Assembly: GCF_018446385.1 (NCBI RefSeq)
Contig: NC_055986.1
Span: 76,841,659-76,905,658 of the forward strand
Direction: 5' to 3'
DNA length: 64,000 nt
Origin: Zingiber officinale
Taxonomy: Eukaryota; Streptophyta; Magnoliopsida; Zingiberales; Zingiberaceae
How positions within the stretch are numbered: the first letter of the stretch is position 1; every line of letters starts with the position of its first letter. This document shows positions 43,766 through 56,165 of the stretch, piece by piece. The position numbers and the translations under genes are program-made. Under the pieces are notes generated by a model. The model did no database searches. It saw only the letters and a list, made by a program, of their open reading frames with translations, and was not told the DNA's origin.

Positions 43766-44803
43766 TGTTGGGTATTTCTATGCGTGTACAAGAATATGTT
43801 TTCAAAAAACACACAACAGAAGAATAATAATTTTTTAAATTATTATAACACACATCGCACACAATAACAAGGATACACATATGTAGATATAATCGTAGAA
43901 AAGCCTCGTTTAGAGATTATACCATCGAGTTAGTAATCGAACAATATGTAGCTAACCTCACAAGGCTAACCTCTATTAGTATCCATGCCGTGATACCTTC
44001 AAGATAACTCCATGAGCAACAAGCCGTGTCTCTGCTTTGGTACTAACCAAAGGAAGAAGACAAAGAGATTCAAAAAAGAACCCCATGACACGATTTGGTG
44101 GGCGACGACAATGGAAACTAGTTGTCGATGACACCAAAATCAATGGCACCGAATTCAGTGGCATGGAATTCAGTGGCAAGGGGAGCTACTATCTAGAGCA
44201 TGAATGACTGCCAATGACTGTGGTGTCGACACTGAAATCGATGGTAAAAGGCGTCAATGATAAATCGACAGAAAGAGGCATCAATGCCGAAATAGGTGAC
44301 AAGGGAGAGTGAGAGGTGGAGAAGACCTAACCATTAATTATGGTCTACCTATAATTAATTGATTTATATTGATCGCCTATAATTAACCATTAATTATGGA
44401 TCAATCATGAGTAACACCTAGTAGTACACCATGATTCTCAATTAACTAAATAATCACAGTTGATCCCAAAATAATTCTGAACCCTTCAGCAACTATAGTT
44501 ATTAGTGTATCTATTCTTTTTTACTCATCTTATACTCACTTAGTTCAGAACATGATCTATATGTTAGTCTCCACTAGGCTTACTATGTGACACCTAGCCC
44601 ATGTAATAGTTCCTTTTCTTGTGGATTCAAATTACTCAAACACGTGTCTAAAAAGATCATTCTATTGACATGTTTTGTTTTGGCCAAAGACTTACGAGTA
44701 ATAATCCTAAAAATAGGACATAAGGATGTCTCCTTATAAAAGGAGTAGTGAATATTCTATGAGTTATTTAAATACTTTTAGGTATATTAACTTATACCAA
44801 TCA
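43766..44803 (-). mobile_element. Probable copia-type LTR (one end firm, the other not)
   Basis: Minus-strand reading ends AGAAATACCCAACA at 43766, a typical copia LTR end, and the interior has the features of an R/U5 region: a TATAAAAGG-like box on the minus strand near 44735 and a CT-rich stretch near 44290-44310. It cuts off the Reina gag. The minus-strand start is placed tentatively at the TGATTGGTATAAG ending at 44803. No TSD confirms it. Short CAGTGGCA/CAATGGCA repeats occur at 44140-44190. Confidence 0.4.
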
Positions 44804-45881
44804 TCTTAGACTTGCACTTCCTAGGAGATGATTACCAATCAATTGATTCAGTCTATGACAAATAATTGATTTGTTGAAATGATCTTTGAACCTTATTTGA
44901 TTTTGTCAATAATTCAAATAATAGTTGATTGTTATTATTTATCAATCAATTGATATCAATCAGTCGAGTATAATAATAGAATTGTTTGCATTTTGTTCAC
45001 TTCAATAGTAATAATAGTTGAATAATACAAACTAGTCAAGTTGAACAATCAATCCAAAAACCTTCTATTAGCTTCTGATCATAATCAATCAACTGATATT
45101 GATCAATCGAGTTTGGTAGTCGGTCCAAAATATTTCTATTTGATTCTTGATTGATATCAATCGTTTGATACATATGATCAGTCAACTAATATAGATTAGT
45201 CGAGTTGGTCAGTCGATTAAAAAGTATTTTTTTCTTTATCATCCAATTAATCGACTAAATGACTCCATTGTTAGGGTTATTATGCAAAACCTTCAATCTT
45301 CTTGGGGGTTTGACACATCAGTCGATTAATGTTGTGCATTAGTCGACTATTGTCAACCCTTCAACATGATTTATATTTTTGCAAACCCTAAACCTTGAAC
45401 AAAAAATCTCCTTTTTGTTTTATAGTCCATCATCAATTGATACACTTGTATTAGTTGACTATTGCCCTATTCTCAATCATTTTAATGGTTGAGTTTGCCT
45501 AGACTTCATCTACCCTCGACTCTCATTTACATAGTGTCAGAGAACCCTATCCCTGTGCTTAAAAACTTTGTATCTCCAAGTCTTTGTTTGCCTTGCATCT
45601 GATCTCCTGATCTACCTGGACTTTTCTTCTTACTAGGAATTCAACCTTAGCCTCCTTGGACATTATCATCTTGCATCCGATCACCTAACCTACAAGGACT
45701 TTCTCTTTGGCAAGAATCTAGCCTCCAGTTGTCTTGGACTTCACTCCTTACATTTGGTCACCTAACCTGCAAGGACTTTTCCTTGTACACTTAACATGAA
45801 GATGAAATATCACATTATTCATCTTAACTTAAATATAGTCAAATATCAAAACTACAAATTCGGGGAATGATTGCACCAACA
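44804..45881 (-). mobile_element. SIRE-type LTR fragment, inverted
   Basis: Minus-strand reading begins TGTTGGTGCAATCATTCC at 45881 and passes through 'TAGTTTTGATAT', like the start of the SIRE LTRs at 46377 and, inverted, 5062. Repeats of the type 'TCACCTAACCTGCAAGGACTT' (45600-45790) and CAATCGATTG/CAGTCGACTA-type palindromes (44845-45370) occupy the positions held by the 42-bp array and the GC palindromes in the solo LTR at 3858-5062. The other end and a TSD were not found. Confidence 0.5.
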
Positions 45882-45978
45882 TAACATTCTTTAGATCTCA
45901 AAGGGAGTTTATTACTAGCAAATCAAATGCGTTATTAATTTTGGCATTTATAGAAAATATCTTAAACTTGATTCTATA

Positions 45979-46376
45979 TGTACTCTAGTTAGTTTTGATG
46001 TTGATCAACAGAATTAAGTTAGGTCATGTGTGTTTTAATGCCTTGTATCTAAGTTTACAAGAACTTAGGAATACAAGAAGTCGAGCAGAAGACGTAGTAA
46101 ATGAGAATGATGACAAAAGAAAGGAGTCGATGAGCTCGGTGCATCTGAGAGATGAGGAACTGGGGAAGAATACATTGACGGAGTGAGAAGGATGCGGTCC
46201 GAGGGATGAGAAGCCGGAAGGAATTTTTCTTGAGAAGAAGATTAGAGTTGAGTTCGAGTGAACTCAACTCTGGATAGTCGGAGCATCACCCAAGCATACA
46301 AAGAAGTGGATGGTCAACTCGAAAGTTGACCATCCCAGTTGCCTTCAATTGATCGAAGATGCCCTGAAGAAGTAAA
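45979..46376 (+). mobile_element. SIRE-type LTR fragment interrupted by the SIRE element
   Basis: It begins TGTACTCTAGTTAG and aligns with the first third of the LTR at 9-862 ('GTTTTGATGT', 'TACAAGAACTTAGGAATACA', 'AAGTCGAGCAGAAGAC', 'GAGTTGAGTTCG'). It stops at 46376 where the next LTR starts. Its remainder is expected beyond the right edge of the window. The 97 bp before it (45882-45978) hold nothing recognisable. Confidence 0.7.
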
Positions 46377-47662
46377 TGTTGGTGTATTTGGCACCAATAA
46401 TCAAACCTAAGTTTTGATGAATGATAAGTGAATTAAAGTTAGATGTGTTGTGATATATTCTTTTCTACCAAGTGTATAGGACTTGACTGGTCTAACACTA
46501 AGATGAAATTCAACTAGGTTAGGAGGACCTAATAGATGGTGTAGAAGTCCAGATAGGTCAAGTAGTGACATGATATTTAGCAAAAAATTCTGTTGGGTCC
46601 ACAAGACCTGCCAACTGGTCAAAGTCCAGTTGGGTCTGCAAACCTGACAACTTGCGAGAAGACCTGGTGGACCAAAGTTGAGTCAAATGATTCTACATAT
46701 TAAGTAAAATAAGTCACTAGAGGAGAGTATTCCAGTGAGAACAAGTCCCATTTGGAGACTTTAGGTACATGTTCAATTTAGGTTCATTTTAGAAATCTAA
46801 ATTGAGATCTTGACTAGATCCTGTTCTTGGATAGACAAGATCTAATTAATACTGCTTATTTCTATTATGCTAACTTCGTTATGTAGGGTATACTTTGTTT
46901 TGTTGGATTAACACATTTTACAAGGCGAAAGAAGTATAAATTGTCTTGGGTGAATAGTACCCAAAGCGCCTTCCATGCGAAGGAAAGAGCCTTGAGCTGG
47001 ATGATGGAAGGCGCCTTGGAAAGGCTTGAAAGTGCCTTCAGTAGGATAAGACAGAAGGCTTCATCGATGATAAGACACTATTTTTGCAGGATAAAACTTT
47101 GCAGATGGAAGGCTCCTCCAGTGCCATGGAGGGCGCCTTCAATGCTAAATAATAGAGAGTTTCAGCTAGTGCCTTCTACATACTTCTTCTACGAGTTTCT
47201 ATGTAATCGTGTGACATTTCGACTACTTCGACTTCTTGCTGCTACTCTGCTATGACTCTACTATGTTCAACTACTGCTGAGAAGCCATCCAACACTGAGC
47301 TCGATCCGTTAAATCTACAAGTGTTAGGTAATGAAGTTCTTTGTGTACTTAATTACTGTATAAAGAAAAGTGTAGCTTATTATACTTATCCTATCCTTTT
47401 TATTGTACTCGATCCCTTCTTCCGACAGTTCTAGAAGAGGTCATTAGTGGATTATCCGTCTATAGATCTACAAGACCTAGGTCTTAGAGTAGGAGCCGTC
47501 GAAGTCTTTGAACCAAGTAACTCCTCACGTACTGTACTTTTTTGGTTTCTATTTGACTTAGTTTTTCCATTGAGTACTCATTTTTAAAACTGAAAAAGAT
47601 AGATTTTTAAAACCATGTGATTCACCCCCTCCCTCCCCTCTTAAATGCGTAATGATCTTACA
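46377..47662 (+). mobile_element. 5' LTR of the SIRE element
   Basis: 1286 bp from TGTTGGTGTATTTGGC to ATGATCTTACA. It pairs with 59540-60575 position by position. Several GGAAGGCGCCTTGG-type palindromes (46965-47140) lie in its middle. The end is followed by AG and a primer-binding site. Confidence 0.9.
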
Positions 47663-47664
47663 AG

Positions 47665-47676
47665 TGGTATCAAAGC
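47665..47676 (+). other. Primer-binding site of the SIRE element
   Basis: TGGTATCAAAGC two bases after the LTR is the initiator methionine tRNA complement with one change (A for G at the ninth base). Confidence 0.85.
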
Positions 47677-47847
47677 CCTGTTAGCTCTGAATTGGTGCAA
47701 CCGCCAATCAAGCAGGGGGTTTATTTTTCTATTATTTTTTTGCTTTAATTTCCTTGAGTTTTTTCTATTGTTCTTCCTTCTCTCATATTGCTTACCCCAA
47801 GACTAAGTCTTGGTATTTGTTTAGTTCTTTTTCCTCAATTATAACAT

Positions 47848-49450
47848 GACCGAAAGCGAAGGATACAACACTGCTCATCTCCTGCTCTTCAATGGAGACG
47901 ACTTCTCATACTAGAAGAAGCGGATGGAAGTGTACCTTAAGACTAGCATCGAGCAGTGGCTCTCAATTCGATGAGGATACAATGCGCTAATGGACAAAGC
48001 TACAAAGGCACCTCTCGAACCTGAAAATTAGAATCCAGAGATGATGAAGAAGGCACAAATTGAGTTCAAAGCCGTAAACACACTTCAATGTAGACTCACG
48101 AAAGAAGAACTGAACCACATCAGCTCACACGAGAACGCAAAAGAACTATGGGACAAACTCACCGAGTTACATGAAGGAACGACTGATGCTAAGGTAACAA
48201 AATGCGATCTTTTGTTAAATAAGTTGTTTAATATCAAAATACAGGAAGGAGAGATGGCTAACCAACTACACGCGAGGATCAAGGACATCCTCAATGAACT
48301 CCACATGATTGGCCACCAGATGGAAAATCGAGACGTCATCAGGTATACTCTAAACTCATTTCCTCGAAATGCATTATGGGAATCTATTGTAGATGCCTAT
48401 ACAATTTCTAGGAACCTCTTAAAAATTAAAATTAGACGAGTTATTTTGTGAATTAGAACTACACAAGCAACCTAACTCCAAATCGGCTGAGAAAGGAATC
48501 GTTCTTCTTGCAGGTTCATCCAAAGAATCCAAGTCTAGAGAAAAACCTAAACCAAAAGCTAGATCAGACTCAGACACAGATACTGAAGAACTCCTAGTAA
48601 ACTTGATAAGAAAAATATTCACTAGGAAAAAGGAGGATTTCTCCAAAAGGATCTGTATAAGATAAAGTCTACCTCCAATAGCAACAAGGTCAACGTCACA
48701 TGCTACGGGTGTAACAAGAAAGGACACTACAAGCATGAGTGTCCAAAAAATAAAGGAGAGCAAACCCAATACAACCAAAAGAAAGATAACACTCAAAGCA
48801 ACTTGGGACGAGTCGTCTTTGGAAGAATCAGATGCCAAAGAACCAAAGCAACACAACTAACTCGCATTAATGGCATCTAGACCAGAATCAGAAAGAGAGG
48901 TGGATCAAGACAACGAGTCCGAATATGATTTAAACTACGAGCCCATACTTGTTTTCAAAGGTCCCAATGAGGTAACTTCTAACTTGTCTACTACCTTCTT
49001 TAAAATTATAGCATGCATGAATAGAAAGTTATAAAAATTAGAAACTCAAATTAATCAACTCTTTATTGAAATTTAAAATCTAAAAGAATAACTAGGATCA
49101 AGCTCAACAACTGAACTAGTTCAATTTGGAAATCTAACTCAAGTTGCAAAACTTGAAGATGAAAATTCCACACTAAAATCTGAAATAATAAACCTTAAGA
49201 GCTTACTTGAAAAGTTTACAACAAGATCTAAAAATCTTAACCTTATTCTTGGATCACAAAGGGAAGTTTATAACAAATCCTGACTTGGATATAAAAACAA
49301 CTCTAATAAAATATTTACATCATTTTTTTGTTAGACTAAAAACCAAGTCAAAGCTTGGGTACCCCAAGCCTACCCATTAAAACAGAATGGACAAAAGCGA
49401 TTTTATATACCCAAACATGAAATCCATTATATCAAAACAAATAATTCCCT
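47848..49450 (+). pseudogene. SIRE gag, degenerate
   Basis: The ATG at 47848 opens 'MTESEGYNTAHLLLFNGDDF'. After stops near 47910-48030 the frame is open at 48041-48451: 'AKELWDKLTELHEGT', 'EGEMANQLHARIKDIL', 'NRDVIRYTLNSFPRN', 'SIVDAYTISRNL'. This is the UBN2-type capsid of copia Gag. A frameshift near 48420 leads to 'ELFCELELHKQ' and 'DSDTDTEELL'. The zinc knuckle CYGCNKKGHYKHEC (48699-48740) fits CX2CX4HX4C. The far end carries the conserved 'KAWVPQAYPL' and 'RFYIPKHEI' phrases (49350-49425). Gag would package the RNA; this copy cannot. Confidence 0.85.
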
Positions 49451-50280
49451 GAATAATCTCAATAAACTAAACAATAATTACAAAATCAATAATTCAAACA
49501 CAAATCCAAACCTAAAATACAAAATAAAATCAAGTAAATCAAATTTAAATAAAAAAATTAAATCAAATAAATTCAATCTAAACTCAAACTATAATAAAAT
49601 TTATTATAACTATAAAATAAATCAACATAAACCTAAAACTTAAAATAAACCCAAGTTCAATAATTTAGGGGGAGGCACTAAACTAGTTGACACCTATAAA
49701 ATAATAGTTTACACGGCTGGGTAATTAAGACTAGTTAAATTAGGGACTAATTTAACTTGGCAAGCAGTACTAGAAAAGTTTGAGATGATAGTAGGTTAGA
49801 GAAGCTCTGTTTATGCATGTCTAGGAAGAATCTTATGTATTCAACTTGGTACATTTGACTTAGTGAAACTAACTGAAGCTACTCATTATCAATCTAAACT
49901 AGTTAGACCAAAGTTTTGTACTAATTTTTTTGGGCAGAACTATTTGAAAAATCTTGAAGCACGTTGTTACTCTAATGATGTCCATGTGATTCACCACAAC
50001 TTAGAAATTTATTCAAAGAATGCTTGCTTGATTAACCTAATGCTAAACTTGAATCTAACACAAGTTAAACTAACCCCTAAAAGTCTAACTTAACTCAATA
50101 AAATTTAAAATTAAACCTAAAAATTAACATTTAAAATTAAATTAAACTTAAAATTAAAATTAAAAGGGTTTTTCTTTTAACTAGACATTTCTTTTCAATG
50201 GTAAACTATCCTAAACAAAACCCAAAGCATACTTAATGCCTTCACAATCAAACAATCACTCCTATTCTTTGTAAGAATTT
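49451..50280 (+). other. AT-rich linker between gag and protease
   Basis: The stretch is asparagine- and lysine-coding, low in complexity, with no clear domain. An open frame at 49863-50093 has no recognisable motif and is probably decayed gag-pol linker. Confidence 0.4.
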
Positions 50281-50283
50281 AAA

Positions 50284-51660
50284 TGGATATTAAATAGTGG
50301 TTGCTCCCAACACATGACTGGGGATCAAACAATATTTACAAAATTGACATTTAAAAGACTAGGAACAATTGCCTTTGGAAACAACAACAAACTTAAGGTA
50401 ATTGGAATATGTAACATAGAACTTGAATCAAATTTTATTATTCACAAAGTTTTACTTGTTGAAAACTTTAAATTCAATTTACTTAGTATAAGTCAATTGT
50501 CTGATACTAGCTATAAGGTTAGATTTTCATCAAATGAATGCTTAATAAAACACACAGATAACCCAAAAATAAGACTTAAAGGCCTTAGACACAACAATAT
50601 CTACGCAATCAACCTAGCTAGCTCCTCATCCATTTGCCACTTAACACAAAACCAAGAAGGGCTTTGGCATAGAAGGTTGTCTCACACTCATTTAAAAAAC
50701 CTCACTAAACTAAATGACCTAGTTAGAGGATTACCAAAATTACCTAACTTAGATTCAACAATTTATAATGCTTGTCAACAAGGAAAACAAATCAAGTCAA
50801 CTCACAAACCAACTAATCAAACACAAACTAAATCAATACTTGAATTACTACATCTAGATCTATTATACTCTCATGGACTTAAATCAATTAATGGAAACCT
50901 ATATTATCTAGTAATAATAGATGATTATTCTAGATTCACTTGGGTAAAATTCTTACAAAATAAAGTTGAAATATTTGAAACCTTTAGTGAATTTTGAAAA
51001 TAAATAGAAAATGAAAAGGACTTATAAATCAAATGAATTAGAAGTGACAACGATGGAGAATTTAAAAACCACAAATTTACTAAATTATACTTAGAAAATA
51101 GATACCATCAAGAATTCTCATGTCCTAAAACACCCCAATAAAATAGAATAATTGAAAGAAAAAATAGAACCCTACAAGAAGCAACTCTGACAATGCTTAA
51201 TGAATACCAACTATCCAAATATTTATGGGTTGAAGCCATAAATACAGCATGCTATGTGCAAAATAGGGTAACAATAAACAAGAATTATAACAAAACCTCC
51301 TCTGAACTATATTATAATAAAATACCAAACATTAAATACTTTAAGGTATTTGGATGTCTAGTTTACATATTAAATACAAGAGAACACTTAGAAAAATTTA
51401 CCTCAAAAGTAAACAATGGAATCTTTATAGGGTACTCTCTAAATAGTAAATGCTATAGAGTTTACAATAAGACTACACTAAGAATTGAGGAAACAATGAA
51501 TGTGAAATTCAGTGAAAATGCTAACTCTAAAGAATTTAACACAACCCAAACTCAATACCAACCAATAGACTTTGTTAGGTCTAGCACGGAACTAGGGGGA
51601 GCAAGTGAAAACCTAAATCAAATAGATGAACACGAAGATGAACAAAATCAAACACAAGGA
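50284..51660 (+). pseudogene. SIRE protease and integrase, degenerate
   Basis: The protease core near 50293 reads 'NSGCSQHMTGD', where DSGCS is usual, so the catalytic Asp is Asn. GAG-pre-integrase follows: 'LWHRRLSHTHLKNL' to 'CQQGKQ' (50660-50790). The integrase core contains 'LLHLDLLYS', where HTDL.GP would be expected, and 'YYLVIIDDYSRFTWV' (50905-50950). A stop at 50996 and another near 51025 follow, and the catalytic Glu region reads 'IIERKNRTLQEA' (51150-51183). From 51193 to 51667 the frame is open again ('YLWVEAINTACYVQNRV', 'FGCLVYILNTREHL', 'GIFIGYSLNSKCYRVYN'). Confidence 0.85.
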
Positions 51661-51667
51661 AATGAGT

Positions 51668-52713
51668 AAACACAAACTAAATCTAGAACTATAAGAGTTA
51701 GCTCAAACCTCCCAGTTGAACAAATAATAGGTGACCCAGACCTTAGAGTTCAAACAATATCATCAGTTAGAAACCTAAGTCAAATATCCTTAATTTCTAA
51801 AATTGAACCTAAAATAGTAGAAGAATCCCTACTTGACCCAGACTAGATTATAGCCATGTGGGAAGCACTAGCCCAATTTGAAAGAAATGAAGTCTTGTAT
51901 TTAGTATTATTACCTAATCATAAAAAAGTCATAGAAACAAAATGGGTATTTAGAAATAAACTAAGTGAAAATGGAGAAATTGTTAGAAGCAAAGCTAAAC
52001 TAGTACCTAAAGGGTTTAGTGAAGTGGAGGAACTTGACTATGATGAAATCTATGCTCCAGTAACTAGACTTGAGTCTATTAGAATGTTACTAAACTATAC
52101 AACCCATAAAGAATTTAAACTTTATCAAATGGATGTTAAATCTACCTTCTTAAATGGGCTAATAAACGAAGAGGTCTATGTAGGTCAACTACTAGAGTTT
52201 GAGAATCTCGATCATTTTGACCATGTGTTTAAACTAAAAAAAGTATTGTATAGTCTTAAACAAACACCTAGGACCTGGTATGAAAGGTTAACCTCTTATC
52301 CAATTTTCAAAGGATTCAACCAAGATCAAATTGATCCAACTCTAAAATCACTTAAATAAGATATTTTTATAGCTCAAGTATATGTAGATGATATAATTTT
52401 TGGTTCAACCAACTCAGAATTTTTTCAAGAATTTATAACCTTAATGGAACAAGAATTTAAAATAAGCTTAGCGGGTAAACTAACCTATTTCTTAGGTTTA
52501 TAAATTAAACAAATAAATAAAGGAAATTATGTTTATCAATAAAAATATACAAAAGAATTACTTAAAAAATTTGGAATAGAAAATACTAAAGAAATAAAAA
52601 CACCAATGACAACTAACACAACTTTAGATAATGATTCAAATGAAAAACTAGTAGATCTAAAATATTGTAGGAGTGTCATAGGCAGCCTTTTGTACTTAAC
52701 TACAGGTTAACCT
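51668..52713 (+). pseudogene. SIRE reverse transcriptase, interrupted by a solo LTR
   Basis: The frame from 51856 carries 'MWEALAQFERNEVLYLV', 'KWVFRNKLSENGEIVRSKAK', 'LDYDEIYAPVTRLESIRML' and 'LYQMDVKSTFLNG'. It stops at 52357, and shortly after comes 'YVDDIIFGSTN' (52381-52413), so the YVDD catalytic pair is intact. Further stops are at 52501 and 52540. The phrase 'GSLLYLTTG' at 52683-52706 is cut by the LTR at 52714, and the following 'RPDI' codons resume at 53578. Confidence 0.88.
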
Positions 52714-53576
52714 TGTTGGTCTCTTGGTGGCCGGCAAGAGGGAAGGGGTGAATTGCCCTGCAAAAATAAACTCAACCCCTTCTCGACTTTATAGCTTAAT
52801 TAAGAACACTTGTAATAATAAAAAAAAAGTGACTAATTAAAAGGACAGAAATACAAGGAGAATTACTTGGTTTGTAATCAGGAGATTGCTAATCCAAGGA
52901 AAGTGAAGTGTACTTTTCTAAAGATCTCCTTCGGGCGGAGTAGTCTCTTACAACGTTAATAGCCTGCACACAATAGTAGAACAGAAAGAAAAGAATTACA
53001 AGTTGTTGTCTGAACTACTAAAAACAGAGTTATATTTATAGCACTGTTTCGGGCGCCTGGAAGGGTTCCGGGCACCTAGAGTGGGATAGAATTCTATCCC
53101 TGAAGCGTCAGTCAACGGACATGTCGAATTTGATAAGATTGAGGTTCCGAGTACTCGGACCCATAAAAGTCAACATAGTTGACTTTTTCGATCCGGGTCC
53201 TCTGTTCTGATTCTGCTCGTCTCGATCCGGTTCTTCCACTCCGGTTCTGCTTGCTTGCATGATCTCGACCATCCGGAATAGGGCTCACCCAAACTCAATT
53301 TCTGGCCTTCTCCTCGAGTAGCCTTCCTCCCCAGCTTCTCGTCCCTCGAACGCCGCGTACGTTCTTCTCGTCCACCAGTGTACTCTTCCACGGCACCTCA
53401 TCTCTCGGACGCACCAAGCCCGTCAGCTCTCTCCCATGTCATCCTTCTAGCTAGCCGCATCTTACGCTCGACTTCCTATGCTCCTAAGCTCTTGCACACA
53501 TAGACACAGGGGTTAAACTAAATAGGACCTAACTTAACTTGTTTGATCATATCAAAACAACCTTGAGGTTCCAACA
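52714..53576 (-). mobile_element. Solo LTR of the short SIRE-type family
   Basis: 863 bp from TGTTGGTCTCTTGGTGGCCG to GGTTCCAACA. Its flanks are AACCT (52709-52713) and GACCT (53577-53581), a 5-bp TSD with one change. It is the same family and orientation as the LTRs of the gag-only element at 54622-58534, but no internal region is attached. It lies in the reverse transcriptase of the SIRE element. Confidence 0.87.
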
Positions 53577-54299
53577 GACCTGATATTTTATTGGTAGTAA
53601 GTATGTGCGCTAGATATCAAACCTGTGCTAAGGAATCCACCTAACTAATGTAAAAAGAATCTTTAGGTGCTTGAAAGGCACACCAAATATAGGAATTAAG
53701 TATCCTAGAACACCTAATTTTGAACTTCTAGGTTACTTTGACTCAGATTATACTGGCTATAAACTAGATCATAAAAGTACAAATGATTGATGTCAACTAC
53801 TTGGACCATCACTTATCAGCTAGTTTAGTAGAAAATAACATTGTGTTACTTTATTTACTATTGAAGCAGAGTACATAGGAATTGGCGAGTATGTGACACA
53901 ATTGTTATGGATGATGCACACATTAAAAAACTTTAACTTAAAGCATAAAAATATAAAAATCTATATTGATCATTAATCAACTATAGAAAATAACATTGTG
54001 TTACTTTATTTACTATTGAAGCAGAGTACATAGGAATTGGCGAGTATGTGACACAATTGTTATGGATGATGCACACATTAAAAAACTTTAACTTAAAGCA
54101 TAAAAATATAAAAATCTATATTGATAATGTAAGTTCCATTAACTTAACTAAGAATCCAGTGCATCATTCAAGAACTAAACACATGGAAATCAAGCACTTC
54201 ACTAGAGATCATGTCGCCAAAGGAGATATTGAACTCAACTATGTTGAGTCCAAGTCAAATTTGACTGACATCTCCACTAATCCACTACCAGAATCTTAA
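53577..54299 (+). pseudogene. SIRE reverse transcriptase end and RNase H, with tandem duplication
   Basis: After the solo LTR the text resumes with the '(G)RPDI' region, then 'KRIFRCLKGTPNIGI' (53660-53700), 'LLGYFDSDYTGYKLDHKST' (53725-53785), 'TIEAEYIGIGEYVTQLLWM' (twice), and 'IYIDNVSSINLTKNP', 'RTKHMEIKHFTRDHV', 'DISTNPLPES', ending at 54299. RNase H would remove the RNA template. The copy is broken by stops and by the 140-bp duplication. Confidence 0.85.
53831..54125. repeat. 140-bp direct duplication, apparently perfect, within RNase H
   Basis: 53831-53970 and 53986-54125 read identically by eye, from GAAAATAACATTGTG to AAATCTATATTGAT, with a 15-bp spacer CATTAATCAACTATA. It doubles the 'EAEYIGIGEYVTQLLW' coding part. 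Confidence 0.93.
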
Positions 54300-54621
54300 T
54301 TTAGTAACTTAAGAAGAAAACTGGGAATATGCACTATATATTAGGACTCTTATTTTCAATTAAACTTTCAAATGATTTGCAAATACTAGGCTACTCTTAC
54401 TTATATTTCTTTAAAAATTTCCCCTTTCTCTAGTGTTTCAAAATTTATTTTAGCCTTATTTTAGGATGAACCCCTAGAAAGCATGATCCTATAGATCTCG
54501 GTAACAAGCATCTCACAAGCACACTAGGTCTATCTTGATTGTGTATTCAAAAACATAGAATGACGTGAGATGTGTAGGCCTCTTGCTTAGATTTCATATG
54601 CTTATATCAGTGCGTCAACAT
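54300..54621 (+). other. SIRE 3' noncoding region, first part
   Basis: The sequence after the RNase H stop has no reading frame of note. It continues at 58535 after the inserted gag-only element, whose left TSD AACAT is at 54617-54621. Confidence 0.6.
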
Positions 54622-55490
54622 TGTAGGTCCCTTTGGAGGCCGGCAAGAGGGGAGAGATGAATTGCCTTGAAAAATAGAGCACCCTCTCTCGGATTTTTAA
54701 CTAGATAACAAAACTTGTAATAAAAAAGAACAGAGACTAATTAAAAGTAGACACAAAAGAGTTACTTGGTTTGCAATCAGGGGATTGCTAATCCAAGGAA
54801 AGTATATCTCAATATTTGACGATCTCCTCTGGGCGAAGTAGCCTCTTTACAGCGTTGACAACACAAAAGAATAGAAGAGCATAGAGAAAATGGATTACAA
54901 GTTGTATGAATAATATGTACAAATCAATGCTATATTTATAGCACTGGTCGGGGTGCCTCGAAGGGTTCCGGGCACCCTGGGGGGATAAAACTTTATCCCC
55001 CAATGTTCAGATCGAGTCAAACCTCGATCTGGTCAAAATTCACTTTCGGGCGCTCGGAATGGCTCCGGGCACCCGAACCACTTACGTCAACCCAGTTGAC
55101 TTTTTGTGGTCCGGTTCCACTGCTCCGGTTCAGCTCGTCTCGGTCTGGGTCTTCTGTTTCGGCTCCGCTAGCTTGGGTGATTTCGGCCATCCGGAATAGG
55201 GCTCATCCGAACCAAAGTTCCGGCCTTCTCCTCGAGCAGTCTTCCTTCTCGGTTTCTCGTCCCTCGAACACCGCGTACGTTCTTCTCCTCTACCGGTATA
55301 CTCTTTCGCGGTCACCTCGTCCCTCGGACGCACCGAGCTCATCAGCTCTCTCTCCGTGTCGTCCTTCTCATTAGCCGCGTCTTTCGCTCGACTTCCTGTG
55401 TTCCTAAGCTCCTACACACTTAGACACAAGGGTTAGACAAAAAAGGACTTAACTTGTTTGATCGCATCAAAACACCTTGGGGTTCCAACA
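54622..55490 (-). mobile_element. 3' LTR of the gag-only element
   Basis: On the minus strand it runs TGTTGGAACCCC to AGGGACCTACA. GGGCGCCCGG-type palindromes are near 54955-55075. The adjoining internal sequence reads AAAAAGGGAGAGAT on the minus strand (55491-55504), the polypurine tract. Confidence 0.92.
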
Positions 55491-55504
55491 ATCTCTCCCT
55501 TTTT

Positions 55505-56165
55505 GATGTGAGCAACCCAAGTTAAGCTAGGGTAAACAAATACAATAAAAACAATTAATTTGCTAATAATTTTCAAATTATTATACCTCTCCCTAGACTT
55601 AACATACTTCTCCCCCTTTGATCACATAAAAAATTGGGGTTCCTTTTAACAAGTCTAAGGTAAATTCTAACTTAAAAAAAGTTTTAAGTGTTAAAAATTT
55701 AAGTTAGAAAATTTCTAAGTGATCAAAATCTTAAGTTTAAGAGAAAATTTTCATAAGTGAAAAAAAAATTCTAAGACAAATTGCAATAAAAATTTTCAAA
55801 GTTTTTGAAAACATAATTTTTAAGTTTCAAAAAAAAAATTCAATTTAAGTTAAACAATTTCAAAAAAAAAATTCTAAGTTAAATTTTTTTCCTAATTTCC
55901 AAAAATAATAGTTTTCTATTTTTTTTTCAAACATGAATATTTTTTAAAATATTTTCTAAAACAAATTGAATAACCATTTAAAGCATTTTTTAAATACTTT
56001 TTCAGTTAGTCAATTAAACTCTTATTTCGATACTTGGCTTTTAGTTAGTGGCGAGGTACTAGGCCTTCTTGGTTATTGGAATAACAATCACTTCTAGACA
56101 AAGCCGCATAAAGAAATTACATGTTTAATTTCCTTGCTGAAAATGCTAAGTCTAATTTTAATTTT
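55505..56165 (-). other. AT-rich noncoding part of the gag-only element
   Basis: Long A/T runs (for example 55690-56000) and no domain. This is where a full element would have pol. It looks like the 3' noncoding region brought next to gag by a deletion. Confidence 0.6.

Noticed and set aside
43766..45881. One single 2.1 kb inverted LTR spanning this whole stretch
   Set aside because: Its flanks (GCTGT and TAACA) do not match, and the interior looks like two different LTR types, so it was described as two uncertain pieces.
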